A stretch of 64,000 nt of DNA, from contig NZ_CP078077.1 in assembly GCF_023101185.1 (NCBI RefSeq), forward strand, positions 1,269,630 to 1,333,629, in the 5' to 3' direction. This document shows, in pieces, positions 41,550 through 49,469 of the stretch (the first letter of the stretch is position 1; every line of letters starts with the position of its first letter). The notes under the pieces were generated by a model. That model did not search any database and had not been told where the DNA came from. It saw only the letters and a list, made by a program, of their open reading frames with translations. The DNA comes from Microbacterium galbinum (GTDB lineage: Bacteria > Actinomycetota > Actinomycetes > Actinomycetales > Microbacteriaceae). The translations under genes were made by a program, and so were the position numbers.

Positions 41550-41893
41550 CGCGCGTCCGTCGGTGCGAGTCGGGAGAAGCAGCGCTCGACATCGGCCTGG
41601 AGCTCGGCATAGGTCGCGGTCGCGGACGAAGGAAGGGCACGGATGACGACATCCGTGCCCTGGGGTACGCGAGACAGCGCTTCGGCGCACACAGCTTTCA
41701 GTCGACGCCGGATGGTGTTTCGAACCACCGCCCCGCCGACCTGCTTGCTGATGATGAAGCCGAAACGCGCGGCCCTGCTCTCATCCGTCGTCATCATCGA
41801 GGTGATGACGCGCGCCCCGCCACAGCGTGAACCGCGACGAACGACCAACCGGTAGTCGCTCCCGCGGGTCAGCCGATAGGCGCGGGCGAGCAC
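41546..41893 (-). CDS. rnpA: Ribonuclease P protein component
   Basis: A 115-aa basic protein that helps the RNase P RNA cleave 5' leaders of tRNA precursors. It has the N-terminal LTRGSDYRLVVRRGSRCG, the family RNR-type motif region ARFGFIISKQVGGAVVRNTIRRRLKAVCAE and a beta strand GTDVVIRALPS. It starts with GTG at 41893, six bases after the rpmH stop. Confidence 0.94.
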   Translation of the reverse strand: MLARAYRLTRGSDYRLVVRRGSRCGGARVITSMMTTDESRAARFGFIISKQVGGAVVRNTIRRRLKAVCAEALSRVPQGTDVVIRALPSSATATYAELQADVERCFSRLAPTDAR

Positions 41894-41899
41894 AGCGGA

Positions 41900-42037
41900 T
41901 TACGCGGAGAGCTCGGTGCGGCCCTTCGCACGACGCGCGGCGAGGATGCCACGACCCGCACGGGTACGCATACGGGCGCGGAAGCCGTGCTTCTTGGCGC
42001 GACGACGGTTGTTGGGCTGGAAGGTGCGCTTGCTCAT
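41900..42037 (-). CDS. rpmH: 50S ribosomal protein L34
   Basis: A 45-aa, very basic large-subunit protein ([18 protein letters not shown] and on to RTELSA). GGAG lies seven bases before the ATG (42037-42035). It is first in the run rpmH-rnpA-yidD-yidC-jag-rsmG and divergent from dnaA across an origin-type intergenic region, as in most bacteria. Confidence 0.96.
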   Translation of the reverse strand: MSKRTFQPNNRRRAKKHGFRARMRTRAGRGILAARRAKGRTELSA

Positions 42038-42198
42038 AAGATCACTCCGGGAATGCTGCCACCGGATTCACTGCGACCGGAGACAATTTTGGGAACTGCC
42101 GAAAAGGCATAAGTCAACCGACTAAGGGTACGTCGCGGCGGCGCACAGAGCAAATCTGCGCGCTTCGCCGCGGTGGATCGGTGAGTACCGCACAGCCA

Positions 42199-42207
42199 TT
42201 ATCCACA
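42199..42207 (+). other. DnaA box (perfect)
   Basis: TTATCCACA. Confidence 0.85.
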
Positions 42208-42299
42208 ACCTCGAACGCCGGGCGTGGCACAACACGCGCGTTGATTTTCCAGGGCAGGTTGCCGTTCCCGGCTGCGATGACTACCGTTGGCATCCGTAG

Positions 42300-42308
42300 T
42301 TATCCACA
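42300..42308 (+). other. DnaA box (perfect)
   Basis: TTATCCACA, 50 bases before the dnaA start. Confidence 0.85.
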
Positions 42309-42357
42309 GGGGCGACCCGCGTCTCGCAGCCCCTCACCGATCCCCGCCCGGAGCGTC

Positions 42358-43749
42358 ATGTCCTCACCTGCCCAGCCCGACGTCCCGATCTGGACCACGG
42401 TGCAGGAGTTGCTTGTCGATGACGATCGGGTCACGCCGCAGCTGCAGGGCTTCCTGAGTCTCGCCGTCCCGGCAGGGGTCATGTCGGCCACCCTCTATCT
42501 CGAGGTGCCCAACGACCTCACCGCGGCACAGATCAACAAGCGTCTGCGGCTGCCGATCATGGAGGCCCTCACCCATATCGGTGAAGAGGTCACCTCTTTC
42601 CGCGTCGTGGTCAACCACGAGCTCGCCGAGCAGCCCACCGCCCCCATCGCCGTCGCCGACTTCGGGCGACAGGAGAACGTTCGGGTCGAGTCGCCGATGG
42701 AGCAGCCCACCCCGCTGCGCCACGAGTCGCGCCTCAACCCCAAGTACACGTTCGACAATTTCGTCATCGGTCAGTCCAACCGTTTCGCGCACGCGGCGGC
42801 GGTCGCCGTGGCCGAGGCGCCGGCCAAGGCGTACAACCCCCTCTTCATCTACGGCGACTCGGGGCTGGGCAAGACCCACCTCCTCCACGCGATCGGCGAC
42901 TACGCACAGTCCCTCTATGCGGGGGTCAAGGTGCGCTACGTCTCGAGCGAGGAGTTCACGAACGACTTCATCAACTCGATCGCGAACAACCGCGGCGCCG
43001 CGTTCCAGGCGCGCTACCGCGAGGTCGACATCCTGCTCATCGACGACATCCAGTTCCTGCAGGGTCGCGCCGAGACGCAGGAAGCGTTCTTCCACACCTT
43101 CAACACCCTCCACGACCACAACAAGCAGGTCGTGATCACGAGCGATGTCGCACCGAAGCACCTCACCGGCTTCGAGGACCGCATGCGCAGCCGCTTCGAG
43201 TGGGGTCTGATCACCGACGTGCAGGCGCCCGACCTCGAGACGCGTATCGCCATCCTGCGCAAGAAGGCGCAGAGCGAGGCCCTCCACATCCCCGACGAGG
43301 TGCTCGAGTACATCGCGACCGTGGTGTCGTCGAACATCCGCGAACTCGAGGGCGCACTCATCCGTGTCTCGGCCTTCGCGAGCCTGAACCGCTCGGCGCT
43401 CGACATCTCCCTCGCCCAGACAGTGCTGCGAGACATCGTCGACACGGCGGAGGACAACATCATCTCGCCGACCGACATCATCACGGCGACCGCTCAGTAC
43501 TTCAAGCTCACGGTCGACGACCTCTACGGATCGAGCCGCTCGCAGCAGATCGCGACCGCGCGTCAGATCGCCATGTACCTCTGCCGGGAGCGCACGAGTC
43601 TCTCGCTGCCGAAGATCGGTCAACTGTTCGGCAACCGCGACCACACCACGGTGATGTACGCGTACAAGAAGATCAGCGACCTCATGAAAGAGCGTCGCTC
43701 CATCTACAACCAGGTGACCGAGATCACCACACAGCTCGGTCGACGCTGA
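42358..43749 (+). CDS. dnaA: Chromosomal replication initiator DnaA
   Basis: AAA+ initiator of 463 aa that binds DnaA boxes and opens oriC. Domain I (about 1-85), a short linker, domain III with Walker A GDSGLGKT (166-173), Walker B VDILLIDDIQFLQ and the arginine-finger region FEDRMRSRFEWGL, and domain IV with the DNA-binding motif RQIAMYLCRERTSLSLPKIGQLFGNRDHTTVMYAYKKI. The start at 42358 has GGAG upstream and gives the usual N-terminus for Microbacteriaceae. A classic terminator follows. Confidence 0.97.
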   Translation: MSSPAQPDVPIWTTVQELLVDDDRVTPQLQGFLSLAVPAGVMSATLYLEVPNDLTAAQINKRLRLPIMEALTHIGEEVTSFRVVVNHELAEQPTAPIAVADFGRQENVRVESPMEQPTPLRHESRLNPKYTFDNFVIGQSNRFAHAAAVAVAEAPAKAYNPLFIYGDSGLGKTHLLHAIGDYAQSLYAGVKVRYVSSEEFTNDFINSIANNRGAAFQARYREVDILLIDDIQFLQGRAETQEAFFHTFNTLHDHNKQVVITSDVAPKHLTGFEDRMRSRFEWGLITDVQAPDLETRIAILRKKAQSEALHIPDEVLEYIATVVSSNIRELEGALIRVSAFASLNRSALDISLAQTVLRDIVDTAEDNIISPTDIITATAQYFKLTVDDLYGSSRSQQIATARQIAMYLCRERTSLSLPKIGQLFGNRDHTTVMYAYKKISDLMKERRSIYNQVTEITTQLGRR

Positions 43750-43779
43750 CCGCTCGAACCGCAGTCAGCGCCTCGACAC

Positions 43780-43821
43780 GGGGGACACGGCATCCGTTCA
43801 CGGGTCGTGTCCCCCTTTTTT
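43780..43821 (+). terminator. dnaA rho-independent terminator
   Basis: GGGGGACACG (43780-43789) pairs with CGTGTCCCCC (43806-43815), followed by TTTTTT (43816-43821). It is one of the few hairpins in the window with a true U-run. Confidence 0.88.
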
Positions 43822-43868
43822 CGGACTTGACGACGATCCGCGGCATCCGATAAATGCCTCTATGCACA

Positions 43869-43877
43869 TGTGGATAA
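43869..43877 (-). other. DnaA box (perfect, reverse)
   Basis: TGTGGATAA on the plus strand. A near-match, TGTGGATGG, follows at 43880-43888. Confidence 0.85.
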
Positions 43878-43879
43878 CT

Positions 43880-43888
43880 TGTGGATGG
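43880..43888 (-). other. DnaA box (near-consensus, reverse)
   Basis: TGTGGATGG on the plus strand, two mismatches from the reverse consensus; 11 bases from the preceding box. Confidence 0.55.
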
Positions 43889-43931
43889 TTGTGAATCACA
43901 TCGGGATGAATGAGGTCCGAAGACCCAAACC

Positions 43932-43940
43932 TGTGGATAA
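43932..43940 (-). other. DnaA box (perfect, reverse)
   Basis: TGTGGATAA on the plus strand. Confidence 0.85.
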
Positions 43941-44047
43941 CTTGGGGGGACCGATCGGACGGTCGGATGCCTCGAACCCGCGGTTTCCTCAGGGATTCCA
44001 CAACTGACAAGCGTGTAGTTCCCTACTCGCGACTACTATCCACCGAG

Positions 44048-44056
44048 TTATCCACA
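44048..44056 (+). other. DnaA box (perfect)
   Basis: TTATCCACA, directly followed by GTATCCACA. Confidence 0.85.
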
Positions 44057-44065
44057 GTATCCACA
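44057..44065 (+). other. DnaA box (one mismatch)
   Basis: GTATCCACA in tandem with the box at 44048. Together they form a head-to-tail pair facing the GTTAA repeats. Confidence 0.7.
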
Positions 44066-44068
44066 GCT

Positions 44069-44099
44069 GTTAACACCGTTAAGGAGTTAACCCGGTTAA
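44069..44099 (+). repeat. Four GTTAA repeats at 8-9 bp spacing: candidate unwinding element
   Basis: GTTAA begins at 44069, 44078, 44086 and 44095, immediately after the tandem DnaA boxes at 44048-44065. Position and periodicity suggest a duplex-unwinding or DnaA-oligomer loading element. Inference from architecture only. Confidence 0.5.
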
Positions 44100-44264
44100 G
44101 GCGCGATCCGATCACCAGACGGTGGGGAGAACCACCCCGAACGACAGATTCCCGTCGGCGTAGGGATCCGAAGGACTGTGGGGCTAGCATGGGAAGCCCT
44201 GCGGTGGGCTCACCTCGCAGCAGTACCGACGACACCGTCCTAGATCGACGACAAGGGAGCACCC

Positions 44265-45410
44265 GTGAGGTTTCAGGTCAACCGCGATGTCTTCAGCGAG
44301 GCAGTGTCGTTCGTCGTCAAGCTGCTGCCGCAGCGCAACCCGCAGCCGATCCTCGCCGGAGTGCTGATCGAGGCGGACGGTTCAGGTCTGACCCTCTCGG
44401 CCTTCGACTACGAGGCATCCGCCCGCACCACGATCGAGGCCACCGTCGACACCCCCGGCACGATCCTCGTGCACGGCCGTCTGCTCTCCGACATCGCCAG
44501 CCGTCTGCCGAACGCTCCGATCGAGATCGCGGTCGAGGAAGACGGCGGCATCACGGTCACCTGCGGATCCGCCCGATTCACCCTCGCGGCCATGCCCGTC
44601 GAGGAGTACCCGTCGATCCCCGAGGTCGCCGGCTCCTCCGGTGTCGTCCCGGCCGACGACTTCGGCACGGCGATCGCCCAGGTCGGCTTCGCCGCTTCGC
44701 GTGACGACGTCACCCCGGTTCTCACGGGTGTGCAGCTCGAGGTATCGGGCCAGAGTCTGAGTCTCGTCGCGACCGACCGCTACCGCGTATCGCTCCGAGA
44801 CGTGCCGTGGGACGGCGAATCCGCTGCGGATCAGACCGCACTCGTCCCCGCCCGCACGCTCGTCGAGGTTGGAAAGACCTTCGGTCACGCCGGAACCATC
44901 CAGATCGCGTTCTCGGGTGCCGGCGATCGCGAGATCATCGCGTTCACCGCGGGGAACAAGACCGTGACCTCGTTGCTGATCAAGGGCAACTTCCCGCCCG
45001 TGCGCCGCCTGTTCCCCGAGCAGACCGACCACTACGCGGTCGTCAACACCGCCGACCTCATCGAGGCCGTGCGTCGTGTCGCCCTCGTGCTCGATCGCGC
45101 GGCTCCGCTGCGGTTCACGTTCTCCAGCGACAGCGTGACGATGGATGCCTCGGGCAGCGAGCACGCTCGCGCCTCCGAGTCGGTCGACGCGATCCTCTCC
45201 GGTGGCGAAGAGGTCGTGCTCGGCCTCAACCCCCAGTACCTGATCGAGGCGCTCGGTGCCGTGAAGAGCGAGTTCGTGCGCGTCACGTTCACCTCGAGCG
45301 ACAACGCCAACAAGCTCAGCCCCGTGCTGATCACGAGCCAGACCTCGGTCGACCAGGCGGGTCTCGACTCGTTCAAGTACCTCCTGCAGCCGAACCTCCT
45401 GCTGCGCTGA
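44265..45410 (+). CDS. dnaN: DNA polymerase III subunit beta (sliding clamp)
   Basis: The processivity clamp, 381 aa, with three repeated domains. Characteristic segments include LLPQRNPQPILAGVLIEADGSGLTLSAFDYEASART, GVQLEVSGQSLSLVATDRYRVSLRDVPW and the C-terminal YLLQPNLLLR. GTG start at 44265 with AAGGGAG upstream. The downstream order differs from the usual dnaN-recF (sometimes with gnd), because a cohesin/dockerin pair intervenes. Confidence 0.97.
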   Translation: MRFQVNRDVFSEAVSFVVKLLPQRNPQPILAGVLIEADGSGLTLSAFDYEASARTTIEATVDTPGTILVHGRLLSDIASRLPNAPIEIAVEEDGGITVTCGSARFTLAAMPVEEYPSIPEVAGSSGVVPADDFGTAIAQVGFAASRDDVTPVLTGVQLEVSGQSLSLVATDRYRVSLRDVPWDGESAADQTALVPARTLVEVGKTFGHAGTIQIAFSGAGDREIIAFTAGNKTVTSLLIKGNFPPVRRLFPEQTDHYAVVNTADLIEAVRRVALVLDRAAPLRFTFSSDSVTMDASGSEHARASESVDAILSGGEEVVLGLNPQYLIEALGAVKSEFVRVTFTSSDNANKLSPVLITSQTSVDQAGLDSFKYLLQPNLLLR

Positions 45411-45493
45411 GCCCCCTGCGCTGAGCCCCGGATCCGGCCGTTACGCGCCGGAAACCGCAGCGCTCAGAATGCGAAACACCCGACTGCGAGAGT

Positions 45494-45570
45494 CAGCCGT
45501 ACCCCCTGAGCACGGCTGCTCCGCGTAGCCGTGCAGCCGAGCTCGTCTCTCCAGACGAAAGACGCTCCGC
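45494..45570 (+). promoter_or_regulatory. Possible structured leader of the cohesin gene
   Basis: Two stem-loops precede the cohesin gene: GCACGGCT (45510-45517) with AGCCGTGC (45527-45534), and CGTCT-CTCC-AGACG (45544-45557). No strong ribosome-binding site follows. It could be a cis-regulatory RNA or a dnaN terminator plus leader. No known riboswitch consensus is matched by eye. Confidence 0.35.
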
Positions 45571-46341
45571 ATGCCCGAGATCCCCCCTGCCCGATTCCGC
45601 CGGTTGCGAGCGCTCGCATCCGGCGTCGCATTCACGGCCGCGACTCTGCTCGCGTTCGGTGCGACATCACCCGCCTCGGCCGTGGTCGTGCCCGACTCGT
45701 ACGAAACCGCCACCTTGACCGCCGCTCCGACGTCGGTGTCCGTCGGTGACACGATCACCGTCAGCGCGGTGTTCACCGGTCTGGTCGACGCCTACGCGTA
45801 CGAGCTCGACATCGCCTACGACCCCGACCTGCTCGCGTTCGTCGCGGACAGCGAGATCCTCCCGACCGGCGGCTTCGGATCGGCGACCGACTCGGGCAGT
45901 GAGATCGCGGTCGCCGCGACCCGGCTCGGCACCTCCCCCGGTCTGACCGGCACGCAGACCCTGGTCACACTCACCTTCACCGCACTCGAGGCGGGCGACG
46001 CCTCGCTCGACATCGCGAACGGACGCATCGTCGACTCGAGCACCGCATCGTCGACGGTCGATTCCGATGCGCCGGGCACGTCGACGACGGTGGAGATCAC
46101 CGCCGATGAGGACACCGAGCCGGGGCCCGGTGACGGAGGCTCCGATGGTGGCTCCGATGGCGGCGATCCCGACACCGGATCGGGTTCGGATTCGGGCTCG
46201 GGTTCCGGATCGGGCACGACGACGGACGGCTCGCTCGCCGTCACGGGCGCGGATGCCGCACCCTGGCTGATCCTCGGTGCGGGAGCCATCGCCGCCATCG
46301 CGGCGGGCACCGTCATCGCCGTTCGACGGAGGACCCGATGA
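45571..46341 (+). CDS. Cohesin-domain surface protein with LAxTG sorting signal
   Basis: Exported protein of 256 aa. Signal peptide with cleavage after SPASA (about residue 37), one cohesin-type domain (about 46-176; SVSVGDTITVSAVFTG, AYAYELDIAYDPDLLAF, TLVTLTFTALEAGDASLDIANGRIVD), a Gly/Ser/Asp linker (180-220), sorting motif LAVTG (222-226), a membrane helix and an RRRTR tail. LAxTG is recognised by class E sortases of high-GC Gram-positives. Cohesins bind dockerins, and the overlapping next gene encodes a dockerin-bearing amidase, so this looks like a one-site anchoring scaffold. Sits between dnaN and recF. Confidence 0.88.
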   Translation: MPEIPPARFRRLRALASGVAFTAATLLAFGATSPASAVVVPDSYETATLTAAPTSVSVGDTITVSAVFTGLVDAYAYELDIAYDPDLLAFVADSEILPTGGFGSATDSGSEIAVAATRLGTSPGLTGTQTLVTLTFTALEAGDASLDIANGRIVDSSTASSTVDSDAPGTSTTVEITADEDTEPGPGDGGSDGGSDGGDPDTGSGSDSGSGSGSGTTTDGSLAVTGADAAPWLILGAGAIAAIAAGTVIAVRRRTR

Positions 46342-48203
46342 CCGCGCACGACACCCGAGCAGAGAAGCCGAGAACCAGGAGAGACACCACTGTGAAGAAG
46401 ACCACACTGCGGATCGTCGCCGCCGTCTCGGTCGTGGGTTCCACGATCGTCGCGGCGGGGATGGCGAGCGGAGCAGCGACGGCGGCGGCACCGGCCACCG
46501 TCAGCCTCCCCCCGTACTACAGCGAGCTCGACGTGACCGGTGACGAGATGGTGACGGCCGCGGATCTGTCCGTCGCCGCCGAATCCCTCGGTCTCACGGA
46601 GTCGTCGCCGGACTGGTCCCGAGTTGCCGTTTTCGATACCGATGCCGACGGCGAGCTCACGATCCTCGATCTCGCCGATCTCTCGCAGCGGATCATCTAC
46701 GACGACGGTCCCTTCGAGCTCGTCGAAGCATCCGTGATCGACATGCAGGCCGCGATGAATGCGGGAGTCGCGACCTCCCAGAGCATCACCCAGGAATACC
46801 TCGACCGGATCGCCGCGTACGACCGCACGGTCGTGCCCGGCGGAAGCCGTCCGCTCAACTCGATCATCACGGTGAACCAGAAGGCCCTCGCGGATGCGGC
46901 TGCGGCCGACGAGATCCGTGCATCCGACGGCATGACGAGCATGCTGCTGGGCGTGCCGATCGCGCTGAAGGACAACTACGACACGGTCGACATGGTCACC
47001 ACCGGTGGATGCGCCTGCTGGAACGAGAACCAGACCGCGACCGACGCGTCGATGGTCAGCGGACTCCGCAGCGACGGCGCCGTGATCCTCGCGAAGGCCA
47101 GCCTCGACGAGTTCGCCTACGGATTCGTCTCGGAGTTCTCCTCGTTCCAGGAGCCGGGAGCGACGTCACTCGTGGCGAGCCCGTACGACACCACCCGGAC
47201 GGCCGGCGGATCCAGCGGTGGCACGGGAGCCGCGATCTCCGCGAACCTCGCGGGCATCGGCTTCGGCACCGACACGGGCGGGTCGATCCGTGTCCCGTCG
47301 TCGTACAACCAGCTCGTGGGTGTCCGCCCCACGGTGGGTCTGGCCAGCCGCGACGGCATCATCCCGCTGGCCCTCTCGCAGGACACCGGTGGGCCGATGG
47401 CTCGTTCCGTCATCGATGCCGCCGTCGCTCTCGACGCGGTGGTGGGAGTCGATGACGCCGATCCCGTCACCGCACGACAGGAGGGCCTCGTGCCCGAGTC
47501 GTACACCTCGTTCCTCGACGCGGATGCGCTCCAGGGCGCGCGGATCGGCTATGTCTCGTCGATGGTGGGAACCAACGCCGGCACCGTGCGGCTCTTCTCC
47601 GAGGCGACCGCAGCGCTGACCGCGCAGGGCGCGACCGTGGTGCCGATCACTCCTCCGTCCGGGTTCTCCGCCGTTCTGAACGAGGGCTCCGGGTCGACGA
47701 ACGAGTTCGTCCACGATCTCGATGAGTACATCGCCACGCATCTCGGCCCCGATGTCGAGGCGCGCACTCTCACCGACATCCTCGCGACGAACAGCTTCGT
47801 CACCTCCCGGCGGTCGATCTACGTGGCGCGCAATGCGGTCACGGACGCGACCTACGAGGGCTGGGCGGGCGAGACCGGTACGCACACCGTGCAGCTCGCG
47901 GCCGGCAAGACGCTCGTGACGCAGATGATGGAGGATCTCGACCTCGACGCGATCGTCTATCCGAGCACGAACGCCTACGGGACCCAGGGGACCAACATGC
48001 GGCTGAGCCCGAACACCGGGATGCCGTCGGTCACCGTGCCGATGGGGCAGACGATCGCGGGTGAGACGCTGCCCGGCAGCGGCGTGAACCTCGAGTTCCT
48101 CGGACGCGACTTCGACGAGGGAACCCTCCTCGGTCTGGCGTACGCGTTCGAGCAGGCGACGGATGCCCGCACGGCGCCGTCGCTCTACGGCCCGCTGCCG
48201 TGA
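46338..48203 (+). CDS. Exported amidase with N-terminal dockerin domain
   Basis: A 621-aa amidase-signature enzyme. Signal peptide (VKKTTLRIVAAVSVVGSTIVAAGMASG) followed by two dockerin-type calcium-binding repeats, DVTGDEMVTAADL (65-77) and DTDADGELTILDL (100-112), then the amidase domain (about 130-610). The catalytic triad is intact: K211 (PIALKDNYD), cis-Ser 292 in GGSSGG and Ser 316 in TDTGGSIRVP. The ATG at 46338 overlaps the cohesin gene as ATGA and has GGAGG five bases upstream; a GTG at 46392 is an alternative that gives a cleaner signal peptide. It hydrolyses amide bonds; the substrate is unknown. Confidence 0.9.
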   Translation: MTAHDTRAEKPRTRRDTTVKKTTLRIVAAVSVVGSTIVAAGMASGAATAAAPATVSLPPYYSELDVTGDEMVTAADLSVAAESLGLTESSPDWSRVAVFDTDADGELTILDLADLSQRIIYDDGPFELVEASVIDMQAAMNAGVATSQSITQEYLDRIAAYDRTVVPGGSRPLNSIITVNQKALADAAAADEIRASDGMTSMLLGVPIALKDNYDTVDMVTTGGCACWNENQTATDASMVSGLRSDGAVILAKASLDEFAYGFVSEFSSFQEPGATSLVASPYDTTRTAGGSSGGTGAAISANLAGIGFGTDTGGSIRVPSSYNQLVGVRPTVGLASRDGIIPLALSQDTGGPMARSVIDAAVALDAVVGVDDADPVTARQEGLVPESYTSFLDADALQGARIGYVSSMVGTNAGTVRLFSEATAALTAQGATVVPITPPSGFSAVLNEGSGSTNEFVHDLDEYIATHLGPDVEARTLTDILATNSFVTSRRSIYVARNAVTDATYEGWAGETGTHTVQLAAGKTLVTQMMEDLDLDAIVYPSTNAYGTQGTNMRLSPNTGMPSVTVPMGQTIAGETLPGSGVNLEFLGRDFDEGTLLGLAYAFEQATDARTAPSLYGPLP

Positions 48204-48209
48204 TCCACG

Positions 48210-48246
48210 ACCGGCGACTGCTCTAACAGCTCGGGCAGTCGCCGGT
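48210..48246 (+). terminator. Terminator after the cohesin-amidase pair
   Basis: ACCGGCGACTGC (48210-48221) pairs perfectly with GCAGTCGCCGGT (48235-48246). It separates the pair from recF. Confidence 0.8.
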
Positions 48247-48281
48247 TCGGCTCCGCCGGGGAAGATGTCGGACCCCGAAGG

Positions 48282-48287
48282 TAGGCT
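48282..48287 (+). promoter_or_regulatory. -10 hexamer of recF (probable leaderless, start 48294)
   Basis: TAGGCT, then six bases to the GTG. Confidence 0.5.
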
Positions 48288-48293
48288 GACTCC

Positions 48294-49469
48294 GTGATCG
48301 TGGAGCATCTGAGTCTGGTGGATTTCCGCAATTACGCGACCGCCGAACTCGCTCTGCACCGCGGACCGAACGTCCTGGTCGGCCGGAACGGGCAGGGAAA
48401 GACGAATCTCGCCGAAGCCGTGGTCTTCCTCGCCACCCTGGGCTCGCACCGGGTCTCGTCCGACGCCCCCATGGTGCGCGACGGACAGGAGTTCGCGATC
48501 ATCCGCGCGCGACTCTCGCACGGGGAGCGCAAGGTGCTCGCCGAAGTCCAGGTGAATCGACAGGGCTCGAACAAGGCGCGCATCAACGGCTCCCCGTCGA
48601 AGACCAACGAGCTGCCGCGTTACGCGCACGTCGTGCTCTTCGCCCCGGAGGATCTTCAGATCGTGCGTGGCGACCCGTCGTCGCGCCGCCGTTTCGTCGA
48701 CCAGTTGCTCATCCAGCGCACGCCTCGCCTCGCCGCCGTGCTCGCGGACTACGACCGTGTGCTCAAGCAGCGCAACGCGCTGCTGAAGTCGGCCCGGGCC
48801 CGCGGCATCCGGGGTGAGGGACTGAGCACTCTCGACGTCTGGGACGACAAGCTGGTCGCACTCGGCTCCGAGATCATCGTCGCGCGCCAGCGCCTGGCCA
48901 ACGACCTGCAGCAGCCGGTCGCCGATGCGTACGCCGCGATCGCGGGTGCCGATCATCGACCCCAGCTCGAGTGGGCGCTGTCGATCCGCGGCGGGGACCC
49001 CGAAGAAGACGAAGACACAGCCACCGCGCCCGAGGATGCCGTGACGCCGGCAGCCGTCGCCGAGCAGTTCCGCGCGTCGCTCGCGTCGAAGCGCTCGAAC
49101 GAGCTCGATCGGGGTCTGACGCTGACGGGTCCGCATCGAGACGATCTGGTGCTGCGCGTCCGCTCGCTCCCGGTGAAGGGCTACGCCTCGCACGGCGAAT
49201 CCTGGTCCGTCGCGCTCGCGCTGCGTCTCGCCTCGGCCGAGCTCCTGCGCAGCGAATCCCCGGCCGGCGACCCGGTGCTGATCCTCGACGACGTCTTCGC
49301 CGAGCTCGACGCCGATCGTCGTCAGCGGCTCGCTGCGCTCACCGCGGGCTACGAGCAGGTGGTGGTGACCGCGGCCGTGGAGGAGGATATCCCCGAGGTG
49401 CTGCATGCGCACGTCGTGCGGATCACCGCGGGAACCATCAGCGACGAGCGGTCGGGGGGCGACGAATGA
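48294..49469 (+). CDS. recF: DNA replication and repair protein RecF
   Basis: SMC-like ATPase of 391 aa that helps load RecA at gaps. N-terminal EHLSLVDFRNYATAELAL, Walker A VGRNGQGKTNLAEAV, mid-region VVLFAPEDLQIVRGDPSSRRRFVDQLL, and C-terminal signature and Walker B ASHGESWSVALALRLASAELLR and DPVLILDDVFAELDADRR. GTG start preceded by TAGGCT at six bases, so it is probably transcribed from its own promoter. The 3' end overlaps the DUF721 gene as ATGA. Confidence 0.96.
   Translation: MIVEHLSLVDFRNYATAELALHRGPNVLVGRNGQGKTNLAEAVVFLATLGSHRVSSDAPMVRDGQEFAIIRARLSHGERKVLAEVQVNRQGSNKARINGSPSKTNELPRYAHVVLFAPEDLQIVRGDPSSRRRFVDQLLIQRTPRLAAVLADYDRVLKQRNALLKSARARGIRGEGLSTLDVWDDKLVALGSEIIVARQRLANDLQQPVADAYAAIAGADHRPQLEWALSIRGGDPEEDEDTATAPEDAVTPAAVAEQFRASLASKRSNELDRGLTLTGPHRDDLVLRVRSLPVKGYASHGESWSVALALRLASAELLRSESPAGDPVLILDDVFAELDADRRQRLAALTAGYEQVVVTAAVEEDIPEVLHAHVVRITAGTISDERSGGDE

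Larger units (their letters stand above)
42038..42357. other. rpmH-dnaA intergenic region (part of oriC)
   Basis: A 320-base divergent region with two perfect DnaA boxes (42199-42207 and 42300-42308). It should hold promoters for both rpmH and dnaA, and the DnaA boxes probably mediate dnaA autoregulation. An in-frame extension of dnaA into this region is not supported. Confidence 0.75.
43750..44264. other. Replication origin core between dnaA and dnaN
   Basis: A 515-base intergenic region with a terminator, two perfect reverse DnaA boxes, one perfect forward box, two near-consensus boxes and a stretch with four spaced GTTAA repeats (44069-44099), which is the least GC-rich part. This is the expected location of the actinobacterial oriC. 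Confidence 0.88.

Noticed and set aside
42181-42357. dnaA starting at 42181
   Set aside because: The extension would translate DnaA boxes and lacks a ribosome-binding site; the start at 42358 gives the conserved N-terminus.
45494-45570. c-di-GMP or c-di-AMP riboswitch before the cohesin gene
   Set aside because: The conserved bases of both classes are absent by eye; only generic hairpins remain.
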